Source: Flavobacterium humidisoli
GTDB taxonomy: Bacteria > Bacteroidota > Bacteroidia > Flavobacteriales > Flavobacteriaceae
Length of the DNA: 64,000 nucleotides
NCBI RefSeq assembly: GCF_023272795.1
Contig: NZ_CP096829.1
Location: 5,270,001-5,334,000, forward strand
Reading direction: 5' to 3'
The stretch's first letter is position 1, and each line of letters opens with the position of its first letter. Below the pieces are notes generated by a model that searched no databases, had not been told where the DNA came from, and saw only the letters and a program-made list of their open reading frames with translations. The translations under genes and the position numbers were made by a program. Below are positions 52,004 to 61,548 of the stretch, piece after piece.

Positions 52004-52049
52004 AAAAAAATAAAGGCTAACTTATATTTGAGTTAGCCTTTATTTTTTT
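52004..52049 (-). terminator. terminator of the 88-aa gene
   Basis: A perfect 19-bp stem: the arm 52004-52022 (A7 then TAAAGGCTAACT) pairs with 52031-52049, loop of eight. It lies directly against the stop codon at 52050. Confidence 0.88.
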
Positions 52050-52316
52050 TTAATCTGTTTTTGTCTCTTCATTTCCAAAAGTACTAATATTCATATCAGA
52101 ACTCTTTTTATGCCTTAGTTCTTCATAATCACTATCATCTCCCCAATCTCCAGTGTTTGGTTTTTGAACAGCATCGTCTCTCTCCTGTAAATTTTGGTCT
52201 ATGTTTTCCTCATGCGGAAAATACATATGATATCCTAAAATTGGATCCCAATTTGATTCCTGAGTACGATCTACACCTTCCTGGAATAAATCGTTTTGAT
52301 TATTTCTTGTATCCAT
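52050..52316 (-). CDS. small acidic cytoplasmic protein, unknown function
   Basis: An 88-residue hydrophilic protein without signal peptide or helix-rich pattern. It is rich in Asp, Glu, Asn and Gln (NQNDLFQEGVDRTQE, DWGDDSDYEELRHKK). Composition suggests a disordered protein. Its stop codon lies against a very strong terminator, which supports the gene. The 248 bp upstream show nothing clear. No function is proposed. Confidence 0.6.
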   Translation of the reverse strand: MDTRNNQNDLFQEGVDRTQESNWDPILGYHMYFPHEENIDQNLQERDDAVQKPNTGDWGDDSDYEELRHKKSSDMNISTFGNEETKTD

Positions 52317-52501
52317 TTTTTTCTGGTTTTCACTTTCTTAAAATTGAAAGCTTGATTATCATTTCATTCGCAATTCAGTAAAATTCAACAAATTAAATCA
52401 TAAAGTTATTATATCATTTTTAAAAAAGTTTATATGATTTTCCAATTTAAAAAAAATTAACATTTTAGAAAAGAATGCTTTAAGATCATTTAAAACCAAA
52501 A

Positions 52502-52528
52502 AGCCTGTAAACATAAAGCTTACAGGCT
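52502..52528 (-). terminator. terminator of the BtuB-like receptor gene
   Basis: AGCCTGTAA (52502-52510) pairs with TTACAGGCT (52520-52528); on the minus strand a T-rich run follows. The stem sequence matches part of the ssrA terminator. Confidence 0.8.
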
Positions 52529-52564
52529 GTTTCTAACAATCTAAAGTTCTGAAAAAAATTACCT

Positions 52565-54427
52565 TTAAAAAGTAACCAATTTTACTCCTAATGTAAACCA
52601 TCTTGAAGGTAGCGGCACTGCTCCTACTTCATAATACGTTGCATTGAAGATATTTTGTCCATCTAAGAAAATGGTGAATTTATCAATTGTCTGACTTACT
52701 CTAAAATCATTTACCCAGTAAGAAGGTCCTGTAATTCTTTCGTTAAAACGAGTTGCAAACATCACCGATAGGTTTTTAAACTGATAATCTATTGTATTGG
52801 TAATTTGATGTTTTAATGAAGAAATGGAATACTTCGAATACGTTTCTGTACGCGCTGTTTTAAATTCAGAATCTAAATAGGTATATCCTAAAAGAATGTT
52901 CAATCTAGAATCTTTAGAGAAATCTAATCTATAAGTTCCTCGCAAATTAATTCCGTTAGTGTTTAAATCTCCTGTATTCTGGCTCTGCCAAGGCTGCGTT
53001 GTAAGATTACGCATCCAGTCGATATAGTTGTCAATTTTTCTGTAGAAATAATTCGCATTAAAGCTCAAAGCTCTTTTGTTGTATTTGAATCCGATTTCGC
53101 TCTGAAACGCGTTTTCTGAATCTAAATCAGGGTTTCCAACATTTCCGGTTTGTTTCAAATACAAATCTGTAAACGATGGAATTCTTTGGCTTGTTCCCAC
53201 ATTTCCAATAATTTTAAATGCATCTGTAATGGCATAGCTTGCATCAATTCCTGGATAAATCTGCCATTTATAATCTGAATTATAATTTAAATACGTTCCG
53301 ATATTTACATCTAGTTTTTCAGTAAAACTCGTTCTGTATTCTGCATACAATCCAACATTTTCACGATCGTGATCTCCAATGTTTGAAGAATGAATGTCTT
53401 CGTTTCTAAACTCTGCTCCAAAACCAATTTCTCCTTTAGATAATTTAACGGTAGAATTCAATTCTCCCGCAATAGAATTGGTATAATGCTGGCTTCTTCC
53501 AACTGCCAAATTTGAGTTTCCTAAATAACGATAATCATCATAATTGTATCTGTAAGTTACTCTCGGCATGATTTTCCAGCTGTCTGTAATCTGATGATTG
53601 GACTGAATGTTGGCAAATGTAGTCTGAACAATTTCGGTTGAGTTTTTATCTCCAGGCGCAGCATAAAATCCGTTTGCTCCAAATCCGTTATTGATATAGC
53701 CTGCCGAAGCTAAGATTTCATTTTTATCATTAATCTGAACATTTCCCTGATAGAAAATTTTATTGTTTTCGAATGCCGTATTGTAGCGGTATCCGTTGCT
53801 TTTATCATGCGAAGCAAAAAGTAAATGCTGTTGTTTTTCTTTACCTAAAACAGCTCCGGCCTGAATTCCTGTTCCATAAAAAGTATCGCCTGTATCTTGC
53901 GTATCTTTTTCGAAATTAGAACCTGCGTAAGTGCTTACCATAAAACCAGAATCGGTTGGTTTTTTAGTAATAATATTAATTGCTCCAGTTAAACTGTTAA
54001 TCCCGTAAATTCTTGCAGCTGGACCGCGAACTACTTCGATTCTTTCAATTGCTTCAACCTGAAGAGGAAGATTCAACATATTATGGGCAGTTTGCGAGTC
54101 GATTACTTTTGCTCCGTTCAGCAAAACTACAGTTTGCTCAAAACTTCCACCGTCAACACTAATATCGGCTTGAGTTCCAAATGGCCCTCTTTGTCTAATA
54201 TCTACTCCGTTGGCATATTGCAATACTTCTTGCAACGTTCTTCCTGGCAATTTTTTAATCGTTTCGCTCGAGATAACATATACATTTCTATTTTGTTTAG
54301 AAATTGGTGTATTAAAACGGCCTTCATTAATAATGACTTCATCCATTTGGTTGATGGAATCGTTCTTTGTCTGTGCGTAAAAATTGGTACAAATTACTGT
54401 AAAAACAGCAAAATAGATTTTTTTCAT
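52565..54427 (-). CDS. BtuB-like TonB-dependent receptor
   Basis: A 620-residue TonB-dependent outer-membrane receptor with a signal peptide (about 1-18) and a short TonB-box-like MDEVIINEG. A plug follows (about 45-155, PGRTLQEVLQYANGVDIRQ and VEAIERIEVVRGPAARIYG), then a 22-strand barrel ending SRWFTLGVKLVTF. Its size and plug are those of the BtuB/cobalamin-siderophore group and differ from SusC. No cobalamin riboswitch is seen upstream, so vitamin B12 is not proven. It follows namZ in the same direction, but a 130-bp gap holding a TACTTTTG promoter suggests separate transcription. Confidence 0.85.
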   Translation of the reverse strand: MKKIYFAVFTVICTNFYAQTKNDSINQMDEVIINEGRFNTPISKQNRNVYVISSETIKKLPGRTLQEVLQYANGVDIRQRGPFGTQADISVDGGSFEQTVVLLNGAKVIDSQTAHNMLNLPLQVEAIERIEVVRGPAARIYGINSLTGAINIITKKPTDSGFMVSTYAGSNFEKDTQDTGDTFYGTGIQAGAVLGKEKQQHLLFASHDKSNGYRYNTAFENNKIFYQGNVQINDKNEILASAGYINNGFGANGFYAAPGDKNSTEIVQTTFANIQSNHQITDSWKIMPRVTYRYNYDDYRYLGNSNLAVGRSQHYTNSIAGELNSTVKLSKGEIGFGAEFRNEDIHSSNIGDHDRENVGLYAEYRTSFTEKLDVNIGTYLNYNSDYKWQIYPGIDASYAITDAFKIIGNVGTSQRIPSFTDLYLKQTGNVGNPDLDSENAFQSEIGFKYNKRALSFNANYFYRKIDNYIDWMRNLTTQPWQSQNTGDLNTNGINLRGTYRLDFSKDSRLNILLGYTYLDSEFKTARTETYSKYSISSLKHQITNTIDYQFKNLSVMFATRFNERITGPSYWVNDFRVSQTIDKFTIFLDGQNIFNATYYEVGAVPLPSRWFTLGVKLVTF

Positions 54428-54448
54428 TTTGGTTTACTATTTTTTTGG

Positions 54449-54456
54449 CAAAAGTA
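54449..54456 (-). promoter_or_regulatory. -7 promoter element of the BtuB-like gene
   Basis: TACTTTTG on the minus strand, an exact TAnnTTTG match, 21 bp before the start. Just upstream, TACC words repeat (TACCGTACC at 54463-54471 and TACCAG at 54482-54487), possibly an operator. Confidence 0.45.
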
Positions 54457-54557
54457 AACTCTTACCGTACCAATAAAGCATACCAGTTTTGTAATTATAA
54501 CTAGTCCGGATGAATAAATGATCTATTTTGCTAAAATCTAAGCAAAATCGAGAGATA

Positions 54558-55697
54558 TTACTTATAAATCAGATATTTACCACGTATTTTTTTAAATGCT
54601 GCCAAACCTTCTTTCCAGCTGTTTCTAATTTCTTCTTCCGAAATTCCGGCTTCAATTTGCTGCTGCAGTTTTTCATTTCCTGCACGAATCGCAAATTTTC
54701 TTTTGTCGAAAAACTTCGATTTATCAGCTGTAGTCTGATACGCTTTAATAAGCCATTTTATTTCTAATCTATTTACTCTCGGAATTGAAGATAAATCTTC
54801 TCCATTGCATTCCATACCATTGTACAATGGATCTTTATCTCCAAAATTAGGTTTTGGAGTAAAGGCGAAATTACTTTTTGGCAGATATGGTGATCCATAA
54901 ATTTGAAACTGCTTTTCGGTTCCGCGTCCCATGCTCACATTGGTTCCTTCAAAAAGACATAAACTTACGTACAAATTTATAGCTTGATCGTTTGGTAAAT
55001 TTGGCGAAGGCCGTACTGGCAGGCTATACGTGCTTTTTCTAGTATAATTTAAACATGGAATTACGGTCAATTTACATTGAATTCCGTCTTTCAGCCATTT
55101 TTGTCCGTTGATCATTTTAGCTTCTTCGCCCAGAGTCATTCCGTGAAGCAACGGCGTTGGATGCATTCCGATACCGCTTTTAAAAGCAATATCCAAAACT
55201 GGACCATCGACAATCGCGATATTCGGATTGGGACGATCCAGTACAATCAGTGGAACATTGTTCTCAGCGCAGGCTTCCATAATACGGTGCATTGTAGAAA
55301 CGTACGTATATAATCGTGTTCCAACATCCTGCAAATCAAAAATCATAATATCGATTCCTTTTAATTGCTCTGGTGTTGGTTTATTGTTTTTTCCGTAAAG
55401 CGAAACAATCGACAAACCTGTTTTAGAATCGATTTCGTCCGATACATGTTCGCCTGCATCGGCAGTTCCTCTAAAACCATGTTCTGGTGCAAAAATCGTT
55501 TTGATTTTTACTTTTTGTTCTACTAAAAAATCAACTAGATGTTTTTCTTTAGTGATAATTCCTGTCTGATTGGTAACGATACCGACGGTTTTGCCTTTCA
55601 GCAAAGGAAGGTATTTTGCAGAGTTTTCAGCTCCTGTTTTGATTTGCTGTGCAAATGACACTGCCGAAATTAGTATGCAGATTATTATATTTTTCAT
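54558..55697 (-). CDS. namZ: NamZ-family exo-beta-N-acetylmuramidase (DUF1343)
   Basis: A 379-residue secreted protein with a signal peptide (about 1-17). The rest is a full DUF1343 domain: GKTVGIVTNQTGIITKEKHL (about 35-54), IFAPEHGFRGTADAGE (about 68-83), FDLQDVGTRLYTY (about 119-131) and GTNVSMGRGTEKQFQIYGSP. NamZ from Bacillus (YbbC) and Tannerella removes terminal MurNAc from peptidoglycan fragments (family GH171). It follows a serine hydrolase, GH20 and GHL10 gene set on the same strand, consistent with cell-wall glycan turnover. A 158-bp inverted-repeat element lies just upstream. Confidence 0.88.
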   Translation of the reverse strand: MKNIIICILISAVSFAQQIKTGAENSAKYLPLLKGKTVGIVTNQTGIITKEKHLVDFLVEQKVKIKTIFAPEHGFRGTADAGEHVSDEIDSKTGLSIVSLYGKNNKPTPEQLKGIDIMIFDLQDVGTRLYTYVSTMHRIMEACAENNVPLIVLDRPNPNIAIVDGPVLDIAFKSGIGMHPTPLLHGMTLGEEAKMINGQKWLKDGIQCKLTVIPCLNYTRKSTYSLPVRPSPNLPNDQAINLYVSLCLFEGTNVSMGRGTEKQFQIYGSPYLPKSNFAFTPKPNFGDKDPLYNGMECNGEDLSSIPRVNRLEIKWLIKAYQTTADKSKFFDKRKFAIRAGNEKLQQQIEAGISEEEIRNSWKEGLAAFKKIRGKYLIYK

Positions 55698-55720
55698 GAT
55701 GATTTTTTATTTTTTTCTGC

Positions 55721-55878
55721 CACGAATTCACGAATTATTTTCTCTAATCTGTGTGAAAAATTACGCGCTGAATTACGGCAATCATTATAAATAATTTGTG
55801 AATTACTTTTTCTATTTGCTATCGCTCGAGTAATGGCGAATAAAAGCATTATATAAACCAAAAATTCGTGAATTCGTG
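55721..55878. repeat. 158-bp element with 16-bp terminal inverted repeats
   Basis: CACGAATTCACGAATT (55721-55736) and its exact inverse AATTCGTGAATTCGTG (55863-55878) bound a 158-bp block that fills almost the entire gap between the serine hydrolase stop and namZ. The ends contain direct repeats of CACGAATT. It has no ORF. It may be a miniature inverted-repeat element or a dispersed palindrome. Confidence 0.75.
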
Positions 55879-55879
55879 A

Positions 55880-57190
55880 CTAATAAACCTTATTAATTTG
55901 CTTCCAGATTTTAGCACTAAAATCGTCTTTGTACATTAATCTGTTTGTTCGGGTTGGATTTACGCGATTCGTCAGAATAATTAAAAATCGGTTGGTATTT
56001 CTATTCATAAAGAAAAATGTTCCTGTAAAACCCGTATGTCCAAAATCGTCTTTTGTAAAAAACTCGTCTGGTTTTCTTTTGTCAAAACCTAAACCACGGT
56101 AAATTCCCTCCTTTGCGAGTGGAGAATCGGTAAACTCTTTTACGACTTTGGCTTTTAGAATCTGTTTTCCTTTATAATTCCCATTATTCATTAACATTTT
56201 GCAGATAACGGCAATCGATTCTGCATTGGCAAACAAACCAGCATTTCCAGAAACTCCTCCAAAAATTGCGGCTGCTTCATCGTGCACATAACCTTTAATC
56301 GTATCTTTTCTGAAAAAATTATCTACTTCAGTTGGCATTACGTTTTCTATAGAAGTCCATTTTAACGGATTATACCCGATTTTTGAAATGCCTAATTCGG
56401 TATAAATTTCATTTGTGAGCTGATCTAGTTTTTTTACTGTTTTCGTTTCAATCATTTGCTTTACCAAAAGAAGATTTAAATCGCTGTACAAATATTTCCC
56501 TCTTGGATTGGTATTAGCCGTCGCGATCCTTTCATAAACTGATGGATAAAATTCTGGATTGAGCCACATGTTTTTATATATCTGAACCCAGTTTTCTTTT
56601 GACTGAAAAGAAAGATATTTTGAATCGTAAACGATGTTTTTGTTGACAAACATATTATCAAAAGGCTCAGGATATTGCTCTGATTTTTGATTGCTCAACA
56701 AAGGCGAATTATCTGGTGTAGAAAGCAATGCTTGATAAAAAGTAATACTCGGCGTTAATCCCGAAGTATGTGTCAACAATTCAAAAAGCGTTAAATTGGA
56801 AATGGCTGTGTTTTTGTACATCGGAACAATTTGACCAACTTGATCTGTCAATTTAATTTTTCCATCACCAGCCAAACGCATCGTTACCAGTGTTGCCCCT
56901 AAAACTTTAGACATCGAAGCCAAATCAAAAACATCTTCTGATTTTACTAATTGCTTTTTAGTATAATCATGATAACCATAATTTTTAGAAATCAAGTTAA
57001 AATCTCCTGTTCCTACAATGATTTGCGCTCCCGGAAAAAAGCCTTTTTCAAGCGCATTGGCCATCATCGAATCAATGTATTTTTCATTTTCTTTAGTATC
57101 GCCGTCAATATTTATTTTTTTAGAAGAACGGAAACTCATTCCCAAAAAAACAAAAGAAATAATGATAATACTGAATGTTATCTTTTTCAT
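55880..57190 (-). CDS. secreted serine hydrolase, AmiE/S12-like
   Basis: A 436-residue protein with an N-terminal signal peptide or anchor (about 1-20) and a beta-lactamase-fold (S12) domain. The nucleophile motif is S92-M-S-K95 (FDLASMSKVLGAT) and the second motif Y235-S-D237 (KYLYSDLNLLL), the YSD form common in this family. In Bacillus, the relative YbbE/AmiE cleaves peptide from MurNAc and is encoded beside NamZ. Here it lies between GH20 (3-bp gap upstream) and namZ downstream, so an amidase or esterase role in cell-wall recycling is a good inference. It could also be a generic esterase. Confidence 0.82.
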   Translation of the reverse strand: MKKITFSIIIISFVFLGMSFRSSKKINIDGDTKENEKYIDSMMANALEKGFFPGAQIIVGTGDFNLISKNYGYHDYTKKQLVKSEDVFDLASMSKVLGATLVTMRLAGDGKIKLTDQVGQIVPMYKNTAISNLTLFELLTHTSGLTPSITFYQALLSTPDNSPLLSNQKSEQYPEPFDNMFVNKNIVYDSKYLSFQSKENWVQIYKNMWLNPEFYPSVYERIATANTNPRGKYLYSDLNLLLVKQMIETKTVKKLDQLTNEIYTELGISKIGYNPLKWTSIENVMPTEVDNFFRKDTIKGYVHDEAAAIFGGVSGNAGLFANAESIAVICKMLMNNGNYKGKQILKAKVVKEFTDSPLAKEGIYRGLGFDKRKPDEFFTKDDFGHTGFTGTFFFMNRNTNRFLIILTNRVNPTRTNRLMYKDDFSAKIWKQINKVY

Positions 57191-57193
57191 GAT

Positions 57194-59695
57194 TTACGGA
57201 TTAATTTTTAAGTCCTGACCTGCCATCAAAGGCTCATTATTGGTTCCTGTAATTTTAATTCGAACAGCTTTTACAGGTTGTTTCGGATAAATCGATGCAT
57301 TTCCGTAATCAAAATTATCGCCTTTTATAAAATCTGTTCCGTTGTATGAAAACTCTACAAAACCATTATTAATGATAAATCTTGGATGATGCGGAATTCC
57401 AGTTAAAACATCTATTTTAGAAGACATTACAGGATTAGTAAAGGTATACAAAATCCAGTCACCGTCTTTACAAGCAACGTCGGTACGTAAATACGATTCT
57501 TCATTATAATCTTCTAAATTCGAAATTGGAAACTTCGGATTTTCTGCCATAGACGAAGTCACTTTCACTTCTGGCTCCAGATAAGGCGAACAATTGAATT
57601 TTACATTTGCAGCCGACTTTTTCTCTTCTTTATTTTCAACCGTAAAATCTAATCGATACGTATTTTTTTCGTTGTAATTTTCAATCAAAAATCGCAAACG
57701 AGGTTTTGATTTTAGAGCTTTTTCATCTCCATAAGTCTGCACTAATTTATCATTTTCAAAAAGTGAAACATTTCTGATTACTCCATTTGTTCCATCATCT
57801 GTCGGATTAAAAGTCAGATACCAGATGCCTTTTTTATCAACATGTTCCGAGATATTTTCTGAAATAGTCAAAACTTCTGCTTTTGAAGTATTCCAATTGG
57901 CAACAGGCAGTTTTTCAGCCTTTACAGCTGGACTGGCCGAGTATTCATTAAAAAATACTCTAAACATATAACGCTCGTAATCTTTGGTCTGAATTGGTCC
58001 AGTATACAAAGGAGATTGTCTTGTTGGCTCATTTCCATCTTTGTCATAACGAACAATGGCATTATCATAAGGAGGTGTTACAGTAATAATTCTGTTTTTA
58101 TAAATTGCTGTTGGAGGAAAATCCCTGAAAGCAATTCCCATATTGGCCAATCTTTGCAAATGGCTGTTGGTTAATCTTCCATAAAAATCATCCCAGTTTT
58201 TATCTTCTTTTTTAGACCATCCAATTTCAGATAAAGCACTGATTCTTGGATAACTCTGATATTCCATGATTCTTGCCGGACGATCCAGATATTCGCTCCA
58301 TAAAGCGCCTTGCACTCCAATTATATTTTTTTGTTCTTCTGGTGTTAAATCAGCATCTGGAATTGGTTCAAACGAATACGCTCTTTTTGTATCCGTAATT
58401 GCAGCCCATCTATGACCGCGTTCTGTCTCAGATTGTGCCATATCATAATACGTAAATTGTCCTGGCATCATGATGGTTTTATACCCTTTTTTTGCAGATT
58501 CAATTCCGTAGCTAATGCCCTGCCAAGCAGAAATAAGCGTATTTGGATTGATTTCTCCGCCTTTTAGAATTTCGTTCCATCCATCTGTTTTTTTATGGTA
58601 TTTGTCTACAATGGTTTGAACCCTTCTAAAGAAATAATTCTGAAGCTGAAAACTGTCTGTAAATCCTTCTTTTGCCATCAAGGCTTGACATTTTGGGCAA
58701 TGTTCCCAATTGGCACGATTGACTTCGTCTCCCGCAATATGAATATATTCAAAAGGAAACAATCCAGAAACTTCTCTGATAATTGAATCCAGAAGGTCAT
58801 AATTTTCTTCGCGCCCCACACACCAAACATTTTTTACTTCTCCCTGAACACTTTTAAGTTCTTGCGTTATGGCACAGCCCACTTCTGGATAAGAAGCCGT
58901 TACAGCACGCGAATGCCCCGGAATTTCAATTTCTGGCATAACCGAAATACCACGATCTGCCGCATAAGCTACCACTTCTTTAATATCTTCTTGCGTGTAA
59001 AAACCTCCATAACGTTTGTCTCCCGAACCGTAAGAAGGCAGCAAAACTTCGCCTGGACCTCTCCAAGCACCTTTCAAAGTTAAATCTGGTAATGATTTGA
59101 TTTCGATTCTCCAGCCGTTATCATCAGTTAAATGCCAATGAAAAACATTCATTTTATGTGCAGCGAGCCAATCAATATAATTTTTTACGGTTTGTTTGTC
59201 GAAAAATTGCCTTGAACAATCTAGCATCATGCCGCGCCAATCAAAACGAGGATAATCTTCAATTTTCACATAAGGAACCGCACCTTTTTTAACTTCTTTT
59301 GCAGAACAAATTTGCAGTAAAGTCTGAAATCCGTTTAAAACTCCTTTATCCGTTTTTCCTTTTACAAAAATTCCTTTTTCGTTTATTTCTAATTGATACC
59401 CTTCATCTGGAAGATTTAGCTTCTTATCTACTAGAAATGAAATATTATTTTTTCCATGTTTTTTTCCAATAGAAACAATTGGATTAATGCCACTACTTTT
59501 TGAAATACCTGTCGTGATATAATCGGCACTGTTTTTTAGTTTTTTATCTACGACTATTTTTAATGGCGAAGGAAAAACAAATTGTCCAGCGCTTTGTTGC
59601 ACCGAAACAGGTTTTGGAATTATATCTAATTTTTGGGCTTGTACAAAACTAAGCGAGCTTAGAAATAGGGCTAATAGAAGAATACTTTTTCTCAT
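57194..59695 (-). CDS. GH20 beta-N-acetylhexosaminidase
   Basis: An 833-residue secreted enzyme with signal peptide (about 1-20), a GH20b-type N-terminal domain (about 23-145) and a GH20 barrel (about 148-500). The catalytic Asp-Glu pair is D323-E324 in HIAGDEVNRANW. MNVFHWHLTDDNGWRIEIKS is the conserved substrate-site strand. The C-terminal third (about 540-833) looks like beta-sandwich modules, the last discoidin-like (GDWILYTFTNPVMSSKIDVL). The enzyme releases terminal GlcNAc or GalNAc by substrate-assisted catalysis. It is 13 bp after the GHL10 gene and 3 bp before the S12 hydrolase, an operon with cell-wall context. Confidence 0.93.
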   Translation of the reverse strand: MRKSILLLALFLSSLSFVQAQKLDIIPKPVSVQQSAGQFVFPSPLKIVVDKKLKNSADYITTGISKSSGINPIVSIGKKHGKNNISFLVDKKLNLPDEGYQLEINEKGIFVKGKTDKGVLNGFQTLLQICSAKEVKKGAVPYVKIEDYPRFDWRGMMLDCSRQFFDKQTVKNYIDWLAAHKMNVFHWHLTDDNGWRIEIKSLPDLTLKGAWRGPGEVLLPSYGSGDKRYGGFYTQEDIKEVVAYAADRGISVMPEIEIPGHSRAVTASYPEVGCAITQELKSVQGEVKNVWCVGREENYDLLDSIIREVSGLFPFEYIHIAGDEVNRANWEHCPKCQALMAKEGFTDSFQLQNYFFRRVQTIVDKYHKKTDGWNEILKGGEINPNTLISAWQGISYGIESAKKGYKTIMMPGQFTYYDMAQSETERGHRWAAITDTKRAYSFEPIPDADLTPEEQKNIIGVQGALWSEYLDRPARIMEYQSYPRISALSEIGWSKKEDKNWDDFYGRLTNSHLQRLANMGIAFRDFPPTAIYKNRIITVTPPYDNAIVRYDKDGNEPTRQSPLYTGPIQTKDYERYMFRVFFNEYSASPAVKAEKLPVANWNTSKAEVLTISENISEHVDKKGIWYLTFNPTDDGTNGVIRNVSLFENDKLVQTYGDEKALKSKPRLRFLIENYNEKNTYRLDFTVENKEEKKSAANVKFNCSPYLEPEVKVTSSMAENPKFPISNLEDYNEESYLRTDVACKDGDWILYTFTNPVMSSKIDVLTGIPHHPRFIINNGFVEFSYNGTDFIKGDNFDYGNASIYPKQPVKAVRIKITGTNNEPLMAGQDLKINP

Positions 59696-59708
59696 CTCTT
59701 TTTATATT

Positions 59709-61190
59709 TTATTTTGTTGAAAATTCAATCGGACTGCTTTCTGTCTGGGTCTGACTCAAAGCGGTAAGCGCATAAACATAGTTTTCCAAATCGGCATTTG
59801 GTACTTCTAGTTTTAGAGCCGTTGTCACATAATAAATAGTCGAAGGATTTGAGAAATCGGTAATTTTTCCTTTTGGAAATCTGTAAATGACATATTTTTT
59901 ATCATTAAATGCGGCTTTCCAAGTTAAAACGGCTTTGTCGCCTTTTTTGGCAATCACTGCATTTGTTGGCGGTTCTGGTTTTAATCTGACAATTCTATTG
60001 GCTTCTGGAGTTAAAGCGATGTATTTATATTCTTTTTCAACAAGAGGTTTTCTTAGCGTATCTCCTTTTTTCAGAAAAGTAGAAGCTGTAAAATGCATGG
60101 AACCGTCAATTAAAGGCATTTTGCGAATCATCTCAATCTGTTTTACAATTTGATCAGGACTTCTCCACTCTGGTTCTTTAGCAGTATTCGAAATTTTATA
60201 ATCGCCGTGTCCAACGTAAACATTTGCTCCATATTTGTGTTCTGCCCACCATTTAGCCAGAACTTCAAAATTGGCGCGGTCAAAACCAATATGCCAGTAG
60301 ATTTGAGGTGTTACGTAATCGATCCAGTTCTCTTTTTGCCATTTTAAGATATTCGCATACAAATCATCATAATTGGTCGCTCCGGCAGCGGTATTAGAAC
60401 CTTGCGAATCTTTGGCAATATTTCTCCATACTCCAAAAGGCGAAATTCCGAATTCGACTTCTGGTTTATTGGCAATAATAGTATCTCTAATTTGTTTGAT
60501 GATTAAATCGACATTATCTCTTCTCCAATCGTCTTTGTCTTTAAACTGACGCGGTTCTTTAGCAAATGCTTTATCATCTGGAAATTCCTGTCCAGCAATT
60601 TTATAGGGATAAAAATAATCATCCATATGCACTGCCTGAATATCGTATTTACGAACAATTTCGCCTACGACAGAAGCCACAAAATCTCTCGTTTCTTTTA
60701 AGCCTGGATTAAAATATCTTGTTTTTCCGTACGTCAAGAAAAGATCTGGTCTTTTAAAATATAAATGATTTTTTGAAAGCACATCTCTTACCGTATCTTT
60801 CTGAACACGATATGGATTAAGCCAAACGTGTACGTTCATTCCGCGTTTTCCTGCTTCATCAATCATCATCTGCAATGGATCAAAACCTGGTGCAACACCC
60901 TGAGTTCCGGTTATCCAATGCGATGCAGGTTCTTTTGTCGATTTGTAATACGCATCGGCAGTTGGACGAATTTGAAAAATTACAGTATTCATGTTATAAG
61001 AACGTAGATTATCCAGAATGGCAATCATTTCGTTCTTCATTTCTTTATCTGATAATCCTGGTTTAGACGGCCAGTCGATGTTTTCTACAGTAGAAATCCA
61101 AGCTGCACGCATTTCTCTTTTTGGAGATTGCTGACTGAAAATTTTGGTCTGGATCAGCAATACCAAAATCATAATTTTTAGGCTTTTCAT
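59709..61190 (-). CDS. DigH-like GHL10 (DUF187) glycosyl hydrolase
   Basis: A 493-residue secreted protein with signal peptide (about 1-19) and a GHL10 barrel (about 26-340). Recognisable blocks are REMRAAWISTVENIDWPS, NTVIFQIRPTADAYY, AVHMDDYFYPY, FGISPFGVWRN and VTPQIYWHIGF. A C-terminal fibronectin-like module follows (about 400-493). The family includes E. coli DigH (YddW), which cleaves glycan strands of peptidoglycan that lack stem peptides. It heads a tight operon with GH20 and the S12 hydrolase. Putative acidic catalytic residues are in HMDDYFYPY. Confidence 0.88.
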   Translation of the reverse strand: MKSLKIMILVLLIQTKIFSQQSPKREMRAAWISTVENIDWPSKPGLSDKEMKNEMIAILDNLRSYNMNTVIFQIRPTADAYYKSTKEPASHWITGTQGVAPGFDPLQMMIDEAGKRGMNVHVWLNPYRVQKDTVRDVLSKNHLYFKRPDLFLTYGKTRYFNPGLKETRDFVASVVGEIVRKYDIQAVHMDDYFYPYKIAGQEFPDDKAFAKEPRQFKDKDDWRRDNVDLIIKQIRDTIIANKPEVEFGISPFGVWRNIAKDSQGSNTAAGATNYDDLYANILKWQKENWIDYVTPQIYWHIGFDRANFEVLAKWWAEHKYGANVYVGHGDYKISNTAKEPEWRSPDQIVKQIEMIRKMPLIDGSMHFTASTFLKKGDTLRKPLVEKEYKYIALTPEANRIVRLKPEPPTNAVIAKKGDKAVLTWKAAFNDKKYVIYRFPKGKITDFSNPSTIYYVTTALKLEVPNADLENYVYALTALSQTQTESSPIEFSTK

Positions 61191-61548
61191 AAATTATTAT
61201 TTTAGGTAGTTAGTATAATATTGTTGGCAGAAAAGTTTAACCGAAATCCCAATGGCTATTGGGAGTAGTGGTTTACGCTATGTTCGCAAAAGTTTCTTTT
61301 CATTTTATTAATCTCGCAAAGGCGAAGAGGCGCAAAGTTTTATTTTTCTAATCTTCGACGGCTATTTTCGCTCGCAGATTGAGCAGATTTAATTCGCGGA
61401 AATTTTGTACTATTCGTGACGAAAAAAAAATCTAGTTAGATTGGCTAAAAAATACCTAACAGGTTTTGAAAACCTGTTAGGATAACCAACCAAAATTTAT
61501 ATATTGCCATAAATAAAATGGCAATACACTTAACGTTTACTGTGTTTT
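61191..61548. other. intergenic repeats upstream of the GHL10 gene
   Basis: A 358-bp gap. It holds the words CTCGCAAAGGCGAAGAGGCG (61312-61331), similar to a motif near 36109; a perfect 13-bp inverted repeat CCTAACAGGTTTT / AAAACCTGTTAGG (61455-61467 and 61469-61481); and TATTGCCAT / ATGGCAATA (61502-61510, 61518-61526), which may terminate the esterase gene. I see no ORF and no exact TAnnTTTG promoter for the GHL10 gene. Confidence 0.6.

Noticed and set aside
52565..54557. Cobalamin riboswitch for the BtuB-like receptor
   Set aside because: The 130-bp upstream region lacks the B12-box and aptamer core; only a promoter and TACC repeats are visible.
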